48,328 nucleotides of DNA from contig JADZFV010000134.1 in assembly GCA_020854255.1 (NCBI GenBank), forward strand, positions 1 through 48,328, written 5' to 3'. The DNA is from Candidatus Melainabacteria bacterium. GTDB taxonomy: Bacteria; Cyanobacteriota; Vampirovibrionia; Obscuribacterales; Obscuribacteraceae. A model generated the notes under the pieces. The model had not been told where the DNA came from. It searched no databases and was given only the letters and a program-made list of their open reading frames with translations. The translations under genes and the position numbers were made by a program. Shown one piece after another: positions 8,499-15,926 of this stretch. The first letter of the stretch is position 1. Every line of letters begins with the position of its first letter.

Positions 8499-8930
8499 TC
8501 AGCTCAAATTGTGCGGACCAAAGTGGGAAGGTAATAGCTCCCTCAGATTGACAACCTCGATATGTCCTGAAGAGTCCTCTATGACAACATCCAGATTGAT
8601 GCCGAATTCAGCCAGCATTTGCCTGCTTGTGCCGCATGGATACTCTGAAGGATGAATGGCGATTGCCTGGAAGCGGCGGACTCCTTCACTGATTGCAGCC
8701 GTCAAAGCCGCAGTCTCTGCGCATACGGCGGCTCCATAGGAGGCGCATTCCATCTTGGCGCCTTTGAAAATCTTGCCGTCAGCCGACAACAAAGCCGCTC
8801 CCTGAGCCGTTTTTGAGTAGGGAGCATAGGCTGACTCAGCCGCTTTTTTAGCGCAGTCGACAAGCGCTCTATATTCAGCCAGGCGCTCCAAACTGATGGC
8901 TCCCTGAATTACCAAAACAGCAAGAAACAT
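8499..8930 (-). CDS. Divergent cytidine deaminase-like protein
   Basis: The 143-residue length and fold motifs match homotetrameric cytidine deaminase: AYAPYS (35-40), GAALLSADGKIF, C70-A-E72 (zinc ligand and proton-shuttle Glu) and PCG-x-x-RQ (98-104). Several usually conserved residues differ. The second Cys of PCxxC is Ser (S102 in PCGTSRQ). The nucleoside-binding NVEN is KMEC (59-62). The Arg after CAE is Thr. It may have altered metal binding or substrate, or be weakly active. The N terminus is slightly long and the start is uncertain. It is co-transcribed with the POT transporter. If active, it would convert (deoxy)cytidine to uridine in pyrimidine salvage, a pathway that also includes the phosphorylase at 14284-15594. 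Confidence 0.75.
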   Translation of the reverse strand: MFLAVLVIQGAISLERLAEYRALVDCAKKAAESAYAPYSKTAQGAALLSADGKIFKGAKMECASYGAAVCAETAALTAAISEGVRRFQAIAIHPSEYPCGTSRQMLAEFGINLDVVIEDSSGHIEVVNLRELLPSHFGPHNLS

Positions 8931-8975
8931 ACCATAACTGGACCTGCGGTTGATCTTGCCGATAAATTTGATTGG

Positions 8976-9251
8976 CTAGGCAGGCGAAACTTCAGTGTAA
9001 GGCGCAAGACGCAATTCCAGATTGATCAACCACATAAGCAGTTCGCGAGCTCTTTCAACGCCGAAGCTCGGCAAAAGGTCGGTCTCCTCAGGTTGCCAGT
9101 CGGCAACCGCTGGAAAAGCCGGCTCGGCATCCATAATCGGCTCAGACTCGAGTTGCACTTCGGGCGACGTCTTTACAGGCTGACTTCCGCCGGGGGGGGC
9201 TGCCTGGATGTACGACGAGTAAGTAGATGTCGGTACAAATATCTCGCTCAC
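8976..9251 (-). CDS. Small hypothetical protein (91 aa)
   Basis: This short frame starts at a GTG with a good GGAG ribosome-binding site 8 bases upstream. It lies between rdgB and the deaminase-like gene on the same strand. The product is acidic and proline-rich in its first two thirds (PVKTSPEVQLESEP, PAVADWQPEETD). It ends with an amphipathic helix (RARELLMWLINLELRLAPY). No signal peptide and no known family is recognised. The ribosome-binding site and position support it being real. Confidence 0.5.
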   Translation of the reverse strand: MSEIFVPTSTYSSYIQAAPPGGSQPVKTSPEVQLESEPIMDAEPAFPAVADWQPEETDLLPSFGVERARELLMWLINLELRLAPYTEVSPA

Positions 9252-9385
9252 GCAGAAAACTCCGGGGTAATTGGAAATGTGGGGGTCAGGACCCTCACAG
9301 ATAAGAGCCTAATACTTGGAAACGGCGAGGCCTATGCTGGAAACGCCACCTTGGAAAGTTTGAATGTTCTTGACAACCCGTAATT

Positions 9386-9973
9386 TCAGACAGAAATCGG
9401 CTGAGACCTGATGAAATCTAGGATATTGCGCCAGGCCTTACCGCGATGAGAAAGTGTATTTTTCTCTTCATTTGTAATCATTGCTGAGGTTTCGACTCTG
9501 CCATCCAGCTGAAAAATCGGATCGTAGCCGAAGCCGTTCTCGCCTCTGCAATCGTATCCGATACTGCCACGCCAACGATCCTCGGTTGTTTTGAGAATAC
9601 TGCCGTCAGGAAGGCAGAGAGCCATCGCACAAACGAAGGCAGCCTGTCGTTTGCCGGCAGGAACCGAGACCATCTCCTCGAGAATCTTGAGCCGCCTGTC
9701 GGCGTCACTGCCCTCACAATAACGGGCGGAGAGAATACCAGGACGCCCGTCTAAAGCTTCTATTACGAGCCCAGAATCATCAGCCACCGCCGGCAAACCG
9801 GTAGCTTTAGCGGCGGCCCTCGCCTTGATCAGCGCATTTTCCATGAACGTAAGTCCGGTTTCTTCAGGATCGAGCTCCTCAGGAATGGGCAAAAGTTCAA
9901 TACCGTGGGCTGCGGCCATCTGGGAAAATTCGCGAATCTTTCCTTGGTTATGAGTGGCAAGCACTAGCTTCAT
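9386..9973 (-). CDS. rdgB: XTP/dITP diphosphatase (Ham1/RdgB family)
   Basis: The 195-residue length is normal for the family. Visible motifs are ATHNQGKIREF at the N terminus (nucleotide binding), DDSGL (metal-binding acidic residues), SARYCEG, the GENGFGYDPIF loop and SHRGKAW near the C terminus. The enzyme hydrolyses non-canonical purine nucleoside triphosphates (dITP, XTP) to monophosphate and pyrophosphate, keeping them out of DNA and RNA. Its ATG overlaps the rel stop by 4 bases, so the two are translationally coupled in one operon. Linking a nucleotide-pool sanitiser to the (p)ppGpp enzyme is plausible housekeeping. Confidence 0.96.
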   Translation of the reverse strand: MKLVLATHNQGKIREFSQMAAAHGIELLPIPEELDPEETGLTFMENALIKARAAAKATGLPAVADDSGLVIEALDGRPGILSARYCEGSDADRRLKILEEMVSVPAGKRQAAFVCAMALCLPDGSILKTTEDRWRGSIGYDCRGENGFGYDPIFQLDGRVETSAMITNEEKNTLSHRGKAWRNILDFIRSQPISV

Positions 9974-12294
9974 TCCGCTTTCTTCTGGCGTTTCCGTGAG
10001 CCTTTGGAATCATCGCCGCGATTTTTTGCCGAAGTGAGCGGCATCACATTGCTCGTTTTTGCAGCCGCCGAGGTTGAGCCGGAGCCGGCGGCACCTCCGT
10101 TATGTCCGCGGCGCCTGTGATCTTTTCTCTGTACGCGCAAGACATCGCTTATCTGGCTTATGGCCTGAGCCACACGCGTAAGTTGATCGATGTCGAGCAC
10201 TTCCATAATCAAATTGATGGTGGCAGTCTTTTTCTCTTTTTGCGTTTCCACTTTGAGATCGCGCAAATTGACTTCGAAATTGGAGACTTTCTTCAGAATG
10301 TCGTGAGCGATGCCGATCCGATCGAGGCATTCGACCGTCAGTGCCGCCGGATATGTAGTGTGTCTTTCAGGCGACCAGTCAACAGCCATGCAACGTTCTG
10401 CATCAACCTTTTGGAGATTGCCACAATCGGATTTGTGCACGGCGATGCCACTGCCTCTGGTGACAATACCGATGATCTCTTCGCCCGGAACCGGCTGGCA
10501 GCACTTGGCCAGATGATGCAGAAGCCCGCCCAGGCTGCCGATCGAACTCTGTTTTTTCGGTTGTCCGGTAATCGAAATTTTATCGAGAGACTTGTCGTTG
10601 GGGTCCTTCTCACGCATGCGATTGACGACTTGCGTGACAGATAGATCTCCATAACCGACCGCGGCCAAAATATCGTCAGGCTCGGTGATATTGAGCTTTT
10701 TGCCTACTTCCTGGACTTTGTCGGACTTGAGGAATTCATCTAAAACTCCTTTACCAAGTTCTTCTTCCAACATTTGACGGCCTTGCTGGATATGTTCTTC
10801 GCGGTGGTGCTTTTTGAACCACTGCCGGATACGACTCTTGGCACTGTGCGTCTTGGCAAAATTGAGCCAATCCATCGTGGGATGAGCGTTTTTGCTGGTG
10901 ATGATCTCGACGATATCGCCGTTTTTCATGCCTGTGTTCAATGGAACAATGCGATCGTTGATGCGAGCGCCGATGCATTTGTGTCCCACATCAGTGTGCA
11001 CTCGGTAAGCAAAATCGATGGGGGTGGCGCCTTTCGGCAAGTCATAGACATCGCCGCGCGGGCTGAATACAAAAACTTCATCGGCGAAGAGATCCATCTT
11101 CACCGTATCCATGTATTCCTGCGCATCGGCCAGATCTTGTTGCCAGTCGACCAGCTGCCTGAGCCAGGCCAGCTTTTGATCGTCATGGCTGTCGGCGACA
11201 ACAGAGTCTCCGGCTTCCTTGTAAGCCCAGTGCGCCGCGATTCCATATTCAGCAACATGGTGCATCCGGCGGGTGCGAATTTGAATTTCTACCGGTTTGC
11301 CTTTTGGTCCAACTACCGCCGTGTGCAAGGACTGGTAATTGTTGGGCTTGGGCATAGCGATATAGTCTTTGAAGCGCCCCGGAATCGGTTTGAACAGGGC
11401 GTGCACAAGCCCCATCACTTCATAGCATTTTTGCGTGTCCGGATCGGCATTCAGTTCGCAATAATTCTTGTCCATATTGCTGTCGATGATTACCCTGATG
11501 GCCAGTACATCGTAGAGTTCTTCAAATGTCTTTTGCTGCTTCTTCATCTTTTTCCAGATGCCGAAGAAGTGCTTGGGACGCCCGACAATCTCAGCATCAA
11601 TGCTGCGGTTTTCCAGCTCACTGCGCATTTTTTCCACTACTTGCTCAATCAAGTAGTCTCTTTCCGAATGGGTGTCGGCGACCAGGCGCTCGATGTCGGA
11701 GAATTCCTCCGGATGCAAATACTTGAGACCAAGGTCCTCCAGCTCCCACTTCATACGTCCCAAACCAAAGCGATTTGCCAGAGGTGCATAGATTTCCAGC
11801 GTTTCTTTCGCAATCTCACACTGCTTGCGAGGCAGCATGTACTCCATGGTGCGCATGTTGTGCAAACGGTCGGCCAGTTTGACCAAGACAACGCGAACGT
11901 CTTCGGCGATAGCGACAATCAGTTTGCGGAAATTTTCGGCCTGCCGTTCTTCTTTGGAGCTAAAACTGAATTTGCCGAGCTTGGTGACCCCTTCTACAAT
12001 TTTGAGAACCGGCTTGCCGAATTTCTCTTCCATTTCCTTGGGCTTGACGTCACAGTCTTCCAGAACATCGTGCAACAGTCCCGCCGCAATGGTCTGATAG
12101 TCGCAATTGAGCTCGGCAAGCAAACAAGCCACTTCAACCGGGTGGACAATATAAGGCTCTTCCGACTTGCGCACCTGACCGTCGTGACTCTTGAAAGCAA
12201 ACTCATATGCCTTGCGGACATAGTCGAGCTCTTCCTGAGGCCGAGCTTGACGACTGAGAATTTCAAAGAGTCTCGCCTCGATGGGCTGGGGCAT
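9970..12294 (-). CDS. rel: Bifunctional (p)ppGpp synthetase/hydrolase, Rel/SpoT family
   Basis: The protein has 774 residues from the ATG at 12294. The start is supported by AGGA 8 bases upstream and a TATAAT promoter ending 53 bases upstream; a longer in-frame extension to 12684 would start upstream of that promoter and is rejected. Domains in order: HD hydrolase (H51, HDVLED at 75-80 intact); synthetase (GRPKHFFGIWKKM and RFKDYIAMPKPNNYQSLHT, with RFKD at 307-310, the RxKD form typical of bifunctional enzymes); TGS (about 395-455); helical and conserved-Cys region with CCQPVPGEEI; and a C-terminal ACT domain. It makes and degrades the stringent-response alarmone in the cytoplasm. The tail is Gly/Ser/Lys-rich and its last codons overlap rdgB. 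Confidence 0.95.
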   Translation of the reverse strand: MPQPIEARLFEILSRQARPQEELDYVRKAYEFAFKSHDGQVRKSEEPYIVHPVEVACLLAELNCDYQTIAAGLLHDVLEDCDVKPKEMEEKFGKPVLKIVEGVTKLGKFSFSSKEERQAENFRKLIVAIAEDVRVVLVKLADRLHNMRTMEYMLPRKQCEIAKETLEIYAPLANRFGLGRMKWELEDLGLKYLHPEEFSDIERLVADTHSERDYLIEQVVEKMRSELENRSIDAEIVGRPKHFFGIWKKMKKQQKTFEELYDVLAIRVIIDSNMDKNYCELNADPDTQKCYEVMGLVHALFKPIPGRFKDYIAMPKPNNYQSLHTAVVGPKGKPVEIQIRTRRMHHVAEYGIAAHWAYKEAGDSVVADSHDDQKLAWLRQLVDWQQDLADAQEYMDTVKMDLFADEVFVFSPRGDVYDLPKGATPIDFAYRVHTDVGHKCIGARINDRIVPLNTGMKNGDIVEIITSKNAHPTMDWLNFAKTHSAKSRIRQWFKKHHREEHIQQGRQMLEEELGKGVLDEFLKSDKVQEVGKKLNITEPDDILAAVGYGDLSVTQVVNRMREKDPNDKSLDKISITGQPKKQSSIGSLGGLLHHLAKCCQPVPGEEIIGIVTRGSGIAVHKSDCGNLQKVDAERCMAVDWSPERHTTYPAALTVECLDRIGIAHDILKKVSNFEVNLRDLKVETQKEKKTATINLIMEVLDIDQLTRVAQAISQISDVLRVQRKDHRRRGHNGGAAGSGSTSAAAKTSNVMPLTSAKNRGDDSKGSRKRQKKAE

Positions 12295-12346
12295 CAAAAG
12301 GTTCCTATGAGGAAAATGCGCCTCCGGCTTGGCGGCGTTAATGAAG

Positions 12347-12376
12347 ATTATACAATTGACGAAACGCTTATCCCAA
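12347..12376 (-). promoter_or_regulatory. Promoter of rel-rdgB
   Basis: On the minus strand TTGGGA (12371-12376) is followed after 18 bases by a perfect TATAAT (12347-12352), giving a start near 12340 and a leader of about 46 bases before the rel ATG at 12294. This is the clearest sigma70-type site in the region and helps fix the rel start. Confidence 0.65.
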
Positions 12377-12483
12377 AGGTAGTGACGAACTATTTCTTTG
12401 AATTGCCTGTGCCCCAAACCGTCTAGAATCGCGAGCTTTTGCAGAATTTCTGGCTGGCGCGGCTTTTCGGGAAACGACAGGCT

Positions 12484-12513
12484 GAAATTTCTACCGATAT
12501 CGGTAGAAATTTC
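12484..12513. repeat. 30-bp perfect palindrome with ACCG-N4-CGGT core
   Basis: The left half is GAAATTTCTACCGAT and the right half its exact reverse complement, with no loop. It lies about 110 bp upstream of the rel -35 and about 250 bp upstream of the rightward gene. The core ACCG(ATAT)CGGT resembles ACCG(TTAA)CGGT in the palindromes at 26418 and 33836. It could be an operator for a dimeric regulator or a small palindromic repeat element. Confidence 0.85.
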
Positions 12514-12761
12514 CAGACGAAGCTCCGGGCAAAAGCCCAAAAATTGGCACTTTCCAGCTACGGACAGGAGCAGCCCGGGGGACCCTGGACTTACACAGGC
12601 ACTTACCGACCGACTCAACCAGTTACCTGTCGAATGAAAACCTTCTTTACCCGCCCGGGAACTTTGCAACCGCCAGGGCGTCACTTTGCTAATGCAGCGA
12701 AGCCAGGGGCATGGCCGCTAGCGGTTAGCTGTTGCATCGTCTCAAGTCATAGGTATCTTTT

Positions 12762-13406
12762 ATGCGCGATCCCTTCCGTGGGATGCGGGGCACCGCTATT
12801 GGTGCCGCCGTGTTCACCCTCCTTTTCGCTTCGAATCTAACTGTTCCAGCATTTGCAGAAGCTTTGAGTACAAAGTCAGCACTCATGTCGACTCCGTTAA
12901 ATGGAGTGATCCACGCCGAACAGGCAATTGGGAAAAAGGATTTTGTAGTCAGCAAGACACTGGTGCACGCGACACCGGAGAAAGTGTTTGAAGTGGTCAC
13001 TGATTACCTTAATGCAGTGAGATACTTCACCAATTTGACTGGCTGCCAGGTTCTCAGTGAAAACAACGGCGTCAAACACGTCAGATTCAGCGCCAAGGCG
13101 ACCGGGATTATGAAACTCGATTATGTTCTAGCCATCGATGAAAGCAAGCCGTTACGCGTCGAATGGACTCGCATTAAAGGATCGTTCAAGGCTAATGAAG
13201 GTTATTGGGACCTGACTCCCATAGACGGCGGAAAATCGACACTGGTAACCTATGCAAAACACGTCGATCCGGGCTTCTTTGCACCCAAGATGTTTGTGCA
13301 CAAGACGCTCAGGGATACAGCTGAGAACATATTTCGCGATTTGAAGCGACATGTGGAGTCCCCGCGCATAGCCGTAGACTCGCACTCGAAAAAGATCGTC
13401 AAGTAG
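12762..13406 (+). CDS. Secreted SRPBCC (START-like) family protein
   Basis: The 214-residue protein has an N-terminal signal peptide (AAVFTLLFASNLTVPAFA, cleavage about residue 32). The mature region matches the SRPBCC/polyketide cyclase-like fold. It opens with VSKTLVHATPEKVFEVVTDY, the first strand and helix typical of the family, has alternating strands through the middle (KHVRFSAKATGIMKLDY, EGYWDLTPIDGGKSTLVTY) and ends with a long C-terminal helix (TLRDTAENIFRDLKRHV). The fold encloses a hydrophobic cavity for lipids or other ligands; the ligand is unknown. Export suggests a periplasmic lipid-binding role. It is monocistronic, with a likely terminator at 13424-13453, and divergent from rel. 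Confidence 0.8.
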   Translation: MRDPFRGMRGTAIGAAVFTLLFASNLTVPAFAEALSTKSALMSTPLNGVIHAEQAIGKKDFVVSKTLVHATPEKVFEVVTDYLNAVRYFTNLTGCQVLSENNGVKHVRFSAKATGIMKLDYVLAIDESKPLRVEWTRIKGSFKANEGYWDLTPIDGGKSTLVTYAKHVDPGFFAPKMFVHKTLRDTAENIFRDLKRHVESPRIAVDSHSKKIVK

Positions 13407-13423
13407 TTTTACGCCGCAGAAGA

Positions 13424-13453
13424 GCGCCGGGCTTAAGAAAATCGACCCGGCGC
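13424..13453 (+). terminator. Likely terminator between convergent genes
   Basis: A perfect 8-bp GC-rich stem (GCGCCGGG / CCCGGCGC, loop of 14) is followed by CTTTCCTCT. It sits between the stop of the SRPBCC gene and the convergent lipM stop, so it probably serves the rightward transcript. Confidence 0.55.
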
Positions 13454-13460
13454 CTTTCCT

Positions 13461-14261
13461 CTAGAGAGCCCAATTTTCTCTATTGGCTCGCTCTTTAATT
13501 GCTTCCGCCTTCAGCCATTCGACATCACTCAATTCACCCGCAAAAAGCTCAACTGAAAAAGTTTCTTCAAAACCTCTTTTGAAGGCCGGTATCAGTTCTG
13601 ATGCTGAAACAACGATGCCTGTAATTTCAAACAAATTAGCATGCCGACTGCCTTCCGGTGCCCTTGAGGCGGTGGTGGAATCTTTGCCGGTGAGCAATTC
13701 GCCCATCAGGTTTTGGTCCTGGCACAGAAGAATCGATCCGTGCTGCAATAATGCATCGTGCCTGCGTAATTGAGCGCTGCCGACAATCTTTTTGCCCTGG
13801 TAATGAAGGTCGGCTGTAGTTGTGGCTGTAAAACAATCGTGTATCTGTCTTGCCGCCGTCTGCCCCTCACCGATTTCCACATTGACCGACAGATGCCTAA
13901 ACCCGGCTATTAGAGCCTGGCAAATTTTTTTATACGACTCTATGACGCCCAGACCCAGCAATTTTCCGGAATCAACATTCGAACCGACAAAGGAATAAGT
14001 CAATTCGTCCAGATGCAGCACTGCCCTTCCGCCGGTCGGCCGTCTTACGACGTCGAAGCCCAGAGCGACTATCTTTTGCCGTGCTTTGTCCGGCAGTTTT
14101 TGCCCGTAGCCGATCGATACTGCCGGCGGTGCCCAGCCATAGAATCTCAAAGTGGGCGGAACAACACCCTCGATGTGCGCATCTAAAATTGCTTCGTCCA
14201 CCGCCATATTAGTGGCACCGTCAAAGCTTTGGAAATCTATGAGACGCCACGTATCTTTCAT
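13461..14261 (-). CDS. lipM: Octanoyltransferase, LipM type (lipoate biosynthesis)
   Basis: The 266-residue protein belongs to the biotin/lipoyl protein ligase (LplA/LipB/LipM) fold. Motifs seen: RRPTGGRAVLHLDELTYSF (73-91), the family's substrate-binding loop; C143 in HDCF, the position of the acyl-thioester Cys of LipM; and GKKIVGSAQLRR (157-167) with LQHGSILL after it. LipM transfers octanoate from acyl carrier protein to a lipoyl-domain carrier (GcvH or E2), the first step of lipoate assembly. The Cys and the RRPTGGRAVLH loop favour LipM over a lipoate-scavenging LplA. The gene follows the pyrimidine phosphorylase by 22 bases on the same strand, so they are probably co-transcribed, without an obvious functional link. 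Confidence 0.85.
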   Translation of the reverse strand: MKDTWRLIDFQSFDGATNMAVDEAILDAHIEGVVPPTLRFYGWAPPAVSIGYGQKLPDKARQKIVALGFDVVRRPTGGRAVLHLDELTYSFVGSNVDSGKLLGLGVIESYKKICQALIAGFRHLSVNVEIGEGQTAARQIHDCFTATTTADLHYQGKKIVGSAQLRRHDALLQHGSILLCQDQNLMGELLTGKDSTTASRAPEGSRHANLFEITGIVVSASELIPAFKRGFEETFSVELFAGELSDVEWLKAEAIKERANRENWAL

Positions 14262-14283
14262 GGTCTTCCATCAACAAGCAAAA

Positions 14284-15594
14284 TCAGGCGACACTGGCCT
14301 TGACGATTTGCTCCATGGCGACAGGCGAGTCGCTGAAGCTGAAGGCTTCGTTCAGAAGCGGCAAAGCCGCATCATACTCACCTTCCGAATCCGCGTGCAC
14401 GGTGGCCAGAGATGAGCCGCCTCTGACTGCAGAGCCTACTTTGCCTGTTAGAACCACGCCCACGGCAAGATTGATTGGATCGTTTTTCCTGGTGCGTCCG
14501 GCGCCTAAGATTTTGCAAGCTTCGGCGACTTTTCTTCCGTCGATGTGCTTGATCCACTTTTGACCGGTGCCGGGCAGCAAGAGATCGAACTCATGTTTGG
14601 CCTGCGGCATCAAATCAGGGTTTTCGATTACGTCCGGGTTGCCGCCCTGAGCGACAATTAGTTTGCGAAAGTGCGCCAGAGCCGCTCCGCTTTCCATAAG
14701 CCGAACGAGTTTTAGGCGAGCCGCTTCTTCATCTTTGGCCAGACCCGCCTTAACAAGGGCAAGCGATCCAAGAGCAAGCGTCAGTTCATGCAGGTCTCCA
14801 GGTCCTTTGCCCTGAAGCGCTTCCACCGCCTCAATAACTTCCAGCGTGTGGCCGACAGCCATACCGAGCGGCTGCTCCATATTGGTTACGACTGCAGTGA
14901 TATGCCTTCCGATGCGCTTGCCGACCTCAACCATTATGCGAGCCAGATTTTGAGCCTTCTCTTCTGTGTCCATGAAAGCTCCGCGTCCGCACTTAACGTC
15001 AAGAATAATCAAATTGGTGCCGGCGGCGGCCTTCTTAGAAACAATGGAGGCGGCAATCAGTGGCACTGATTCGACTGTTCCTGTCACATCGCGCAACGCG
15101 TATATTTTTCCGTCGGCCGGCGCCAGTTCTTGAGTCTGACCGGCAATCGCCATGCCTATATCTTTCACTTGCTTGATGAAGTGATCGATCGAGATGTCGG
15201 TCTTGAATCCGGGAATTGCTTCCAACTTGTCTATCGTTCCACCAGTATGACCGAGCCCGCGCCCGGAAAGTTTGGCCATGGGCAGTCCGGCAGCCGCCAT
15301 CAAGGGCACGAAGACTAAAGTGGTCTTGTCTCCCACTCCGCCAGTCGAATGTTTGTCGGCCACAAGCGGTCCAATCGACGAAAGATCAAGAACTTCGCCT
15401 GACTTGCACATACCGTCGGTGAGATAGGCAGTCTCATCAAGGGTCATGCCCTGCCAGCAAACTGCCATCAGCCAGGACGCCAGTTGATAGTCCGGTATGG
15501 ACCCCGTCATGATGCCGTCCAAGACAAAGTCGATCTCTTGTTTTGAGTGTTCTTTTCCTGACCGCTTCGCCAGGATTACATCGACCATTCTCAC
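14284..15594 (-). CDS. Pyrimidine-nucleoside/thymidine phosphorylase
   Basis: The 436-residue length matches the DeoA/Pdp family. The phosphate- and nucleoside-binding signature KHSTGGVGDKTTL (about 81-93), the following KLSGRGLGHTGGTIDKLE, and GTNLIILDVKCGRGAFM (catalytic-domain Lys/Asp region) are all visible. The enzyme splits thymidine, deoxyuridine or uridine with phosphate into base and (deoxy)ribose-1-phosphate. Two starts are possible: a GTG at 15594 with GGGAG 8 bases upstream (preferred) and an ATG 6 bases inside. It is the first gene of a two-gene unit with lipM. With the deaminase-like gene in this window it would form a short pyrimidine salvage route. Confidence 0.92.
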   Translation of the reverse strand: MRMVDVILAKRSGKEHSKQEIDFVLDGIMTGSIPDYQLASWLMAVCWQGMTLDETAYLTDGMCKSGEVLDLSSIGPLVADKHSTGGVGDKTTLVFVPLMAAAGLPMAKLSGRGLGHTGGTIDKLEAIPGFKTDISIDHFIKQVKDIGMAIAGQTQELAPADGKIYALRDVTGTVESVPLIAASIVSKKAAAGTNLIILDVKCGRGAFMDTEEKAQNLARIMVEVGKRIGRHITAVVTNMEQPLGMAVGHTLEVIEAVEALQGKGPGDLHELTLALGSLALVKAGLAKDEEAARLKLVRLMESGAALAHFRKLIVAQGGNPDVIENPDLMPQAKHEFDLLLPGTGQKWIKHIDGRKVAEACKILGAGRTRKNDPINLAVGVVLTGKVGSAVRGGSSLATVHADSEGEYDAALPLLNEAFSFSDSPVAMEQIVKASVA

Positions 15595-15709
15595 TGGGTT
15601 CTCTCCCTTTCAAAAGACGAATTTGAATTGTAGCGGGAACCTGAGTCCTTTCTTTGCCTTGTAAAATTTGTCCGTCAAGAATTCCAAGGAAAAAATTTTG
15701 CCTCCCCTC

Positions 15710-15737
15710 TTGACGACCCGCAGATCTTCTGCATAAT
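15710..15737 (+). promoter_or_regulatory. Promoter upstream of mqnA
   Basis: TTGACG (15710-15715) and CATAAT (15732-15737) are separated by 16 bases, each matching the sigma70 consensus in 5 of 6 positions. Transcription would start near 15744, giving a leader of about 180 bases before mqnA. The -35 is the right half of an inverted repeat (CGTCAAGA/TCTTGACG, 27 bases apart). Confidence 0.6.
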
Positions 15738-15744
15738 GGTCATA

Positions 15745-15790
15745 GGGACCCTGGCCCATGAAAAACACTAATTACTCACGGCCGGGTCCC
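15745..15790 (+). other. Leader hairpin at the 5' end of the mqnA transcript
   Basis: GGGACCC-T-GGCC (15745-15756) pairs with GGCC-GGGTCCC (15780-15790), an 11-bp stem with one bulged T and a 23-base loop. It begins where transcription is predicted to start and is followed by ATCTTTGTTTTCTC. It could be a transcript-stabilising 5' stem, a regulatory element, or a short terminated RNA. No known riboswitch class was recognised. Confidence 0.55.
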
Positions 15791-15926
15791 ATCTTTGTTT
15801 TCTCTCGTCTTTCATTTGCATGACTGGCGAGCTTTTTGTTTTTTAGGAGTTCAACCTTAGACGGTAAGCCGGTATGTATAGCTTTGCTTTTGCTATGCTT
15901 TTGACCGCGTCCAGGGAGAGCATTTC

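Larger units (their letters stand above)
12295..12761. other. 467-bp divergent intergenic region between rel and the SRPBCC gene
   Basis: No gene is supported here. The minus-strand frame that extends rel upstream contains a promoter and a long palindrome and has no family match. Contents seen: rel ribosome-binding site and promoter at the left, a 30-bp perfect palindrome at 12484-12513, and a CCGCTAGCGG palindrome near the right end. No strong promoter for the rightward gene is evident. Confidence 0.7.
15595..15926. other. 332-bp divergent region between the phosphorylase and mqnA
   Basis: No protein gene is supported. The left part holds the phosphorylase ribosome-binding site. An inverted repeat CGTCAAGA (15673-15680) / TCTTGACG (15708-15715) overlaps the rightward -35. 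To the right lie the mqnA promoter, a strong 5'-proximal hairpin (15745-15790), T-rich sequence and the mqnA ribosome-binding site. Confidence 0.7.

Noticed and set aside
10774-12426. A 550-codon open frame on the plus strand opposite rel
   Set aside because: The minus strand encodes an unmistakable Rel protein with all motifs. The plus frame has no family match or ribosome-binding evidence and is a shadow of the rel codon pattern.
12295-12684. A 130-codon N-terminal extension of rel
   Set aside because: It runs through a TATAAT promoter and a 30-bp palindrome, has no similarity to Rel, and the ATG at 12294 has a good ribosome-binding site.
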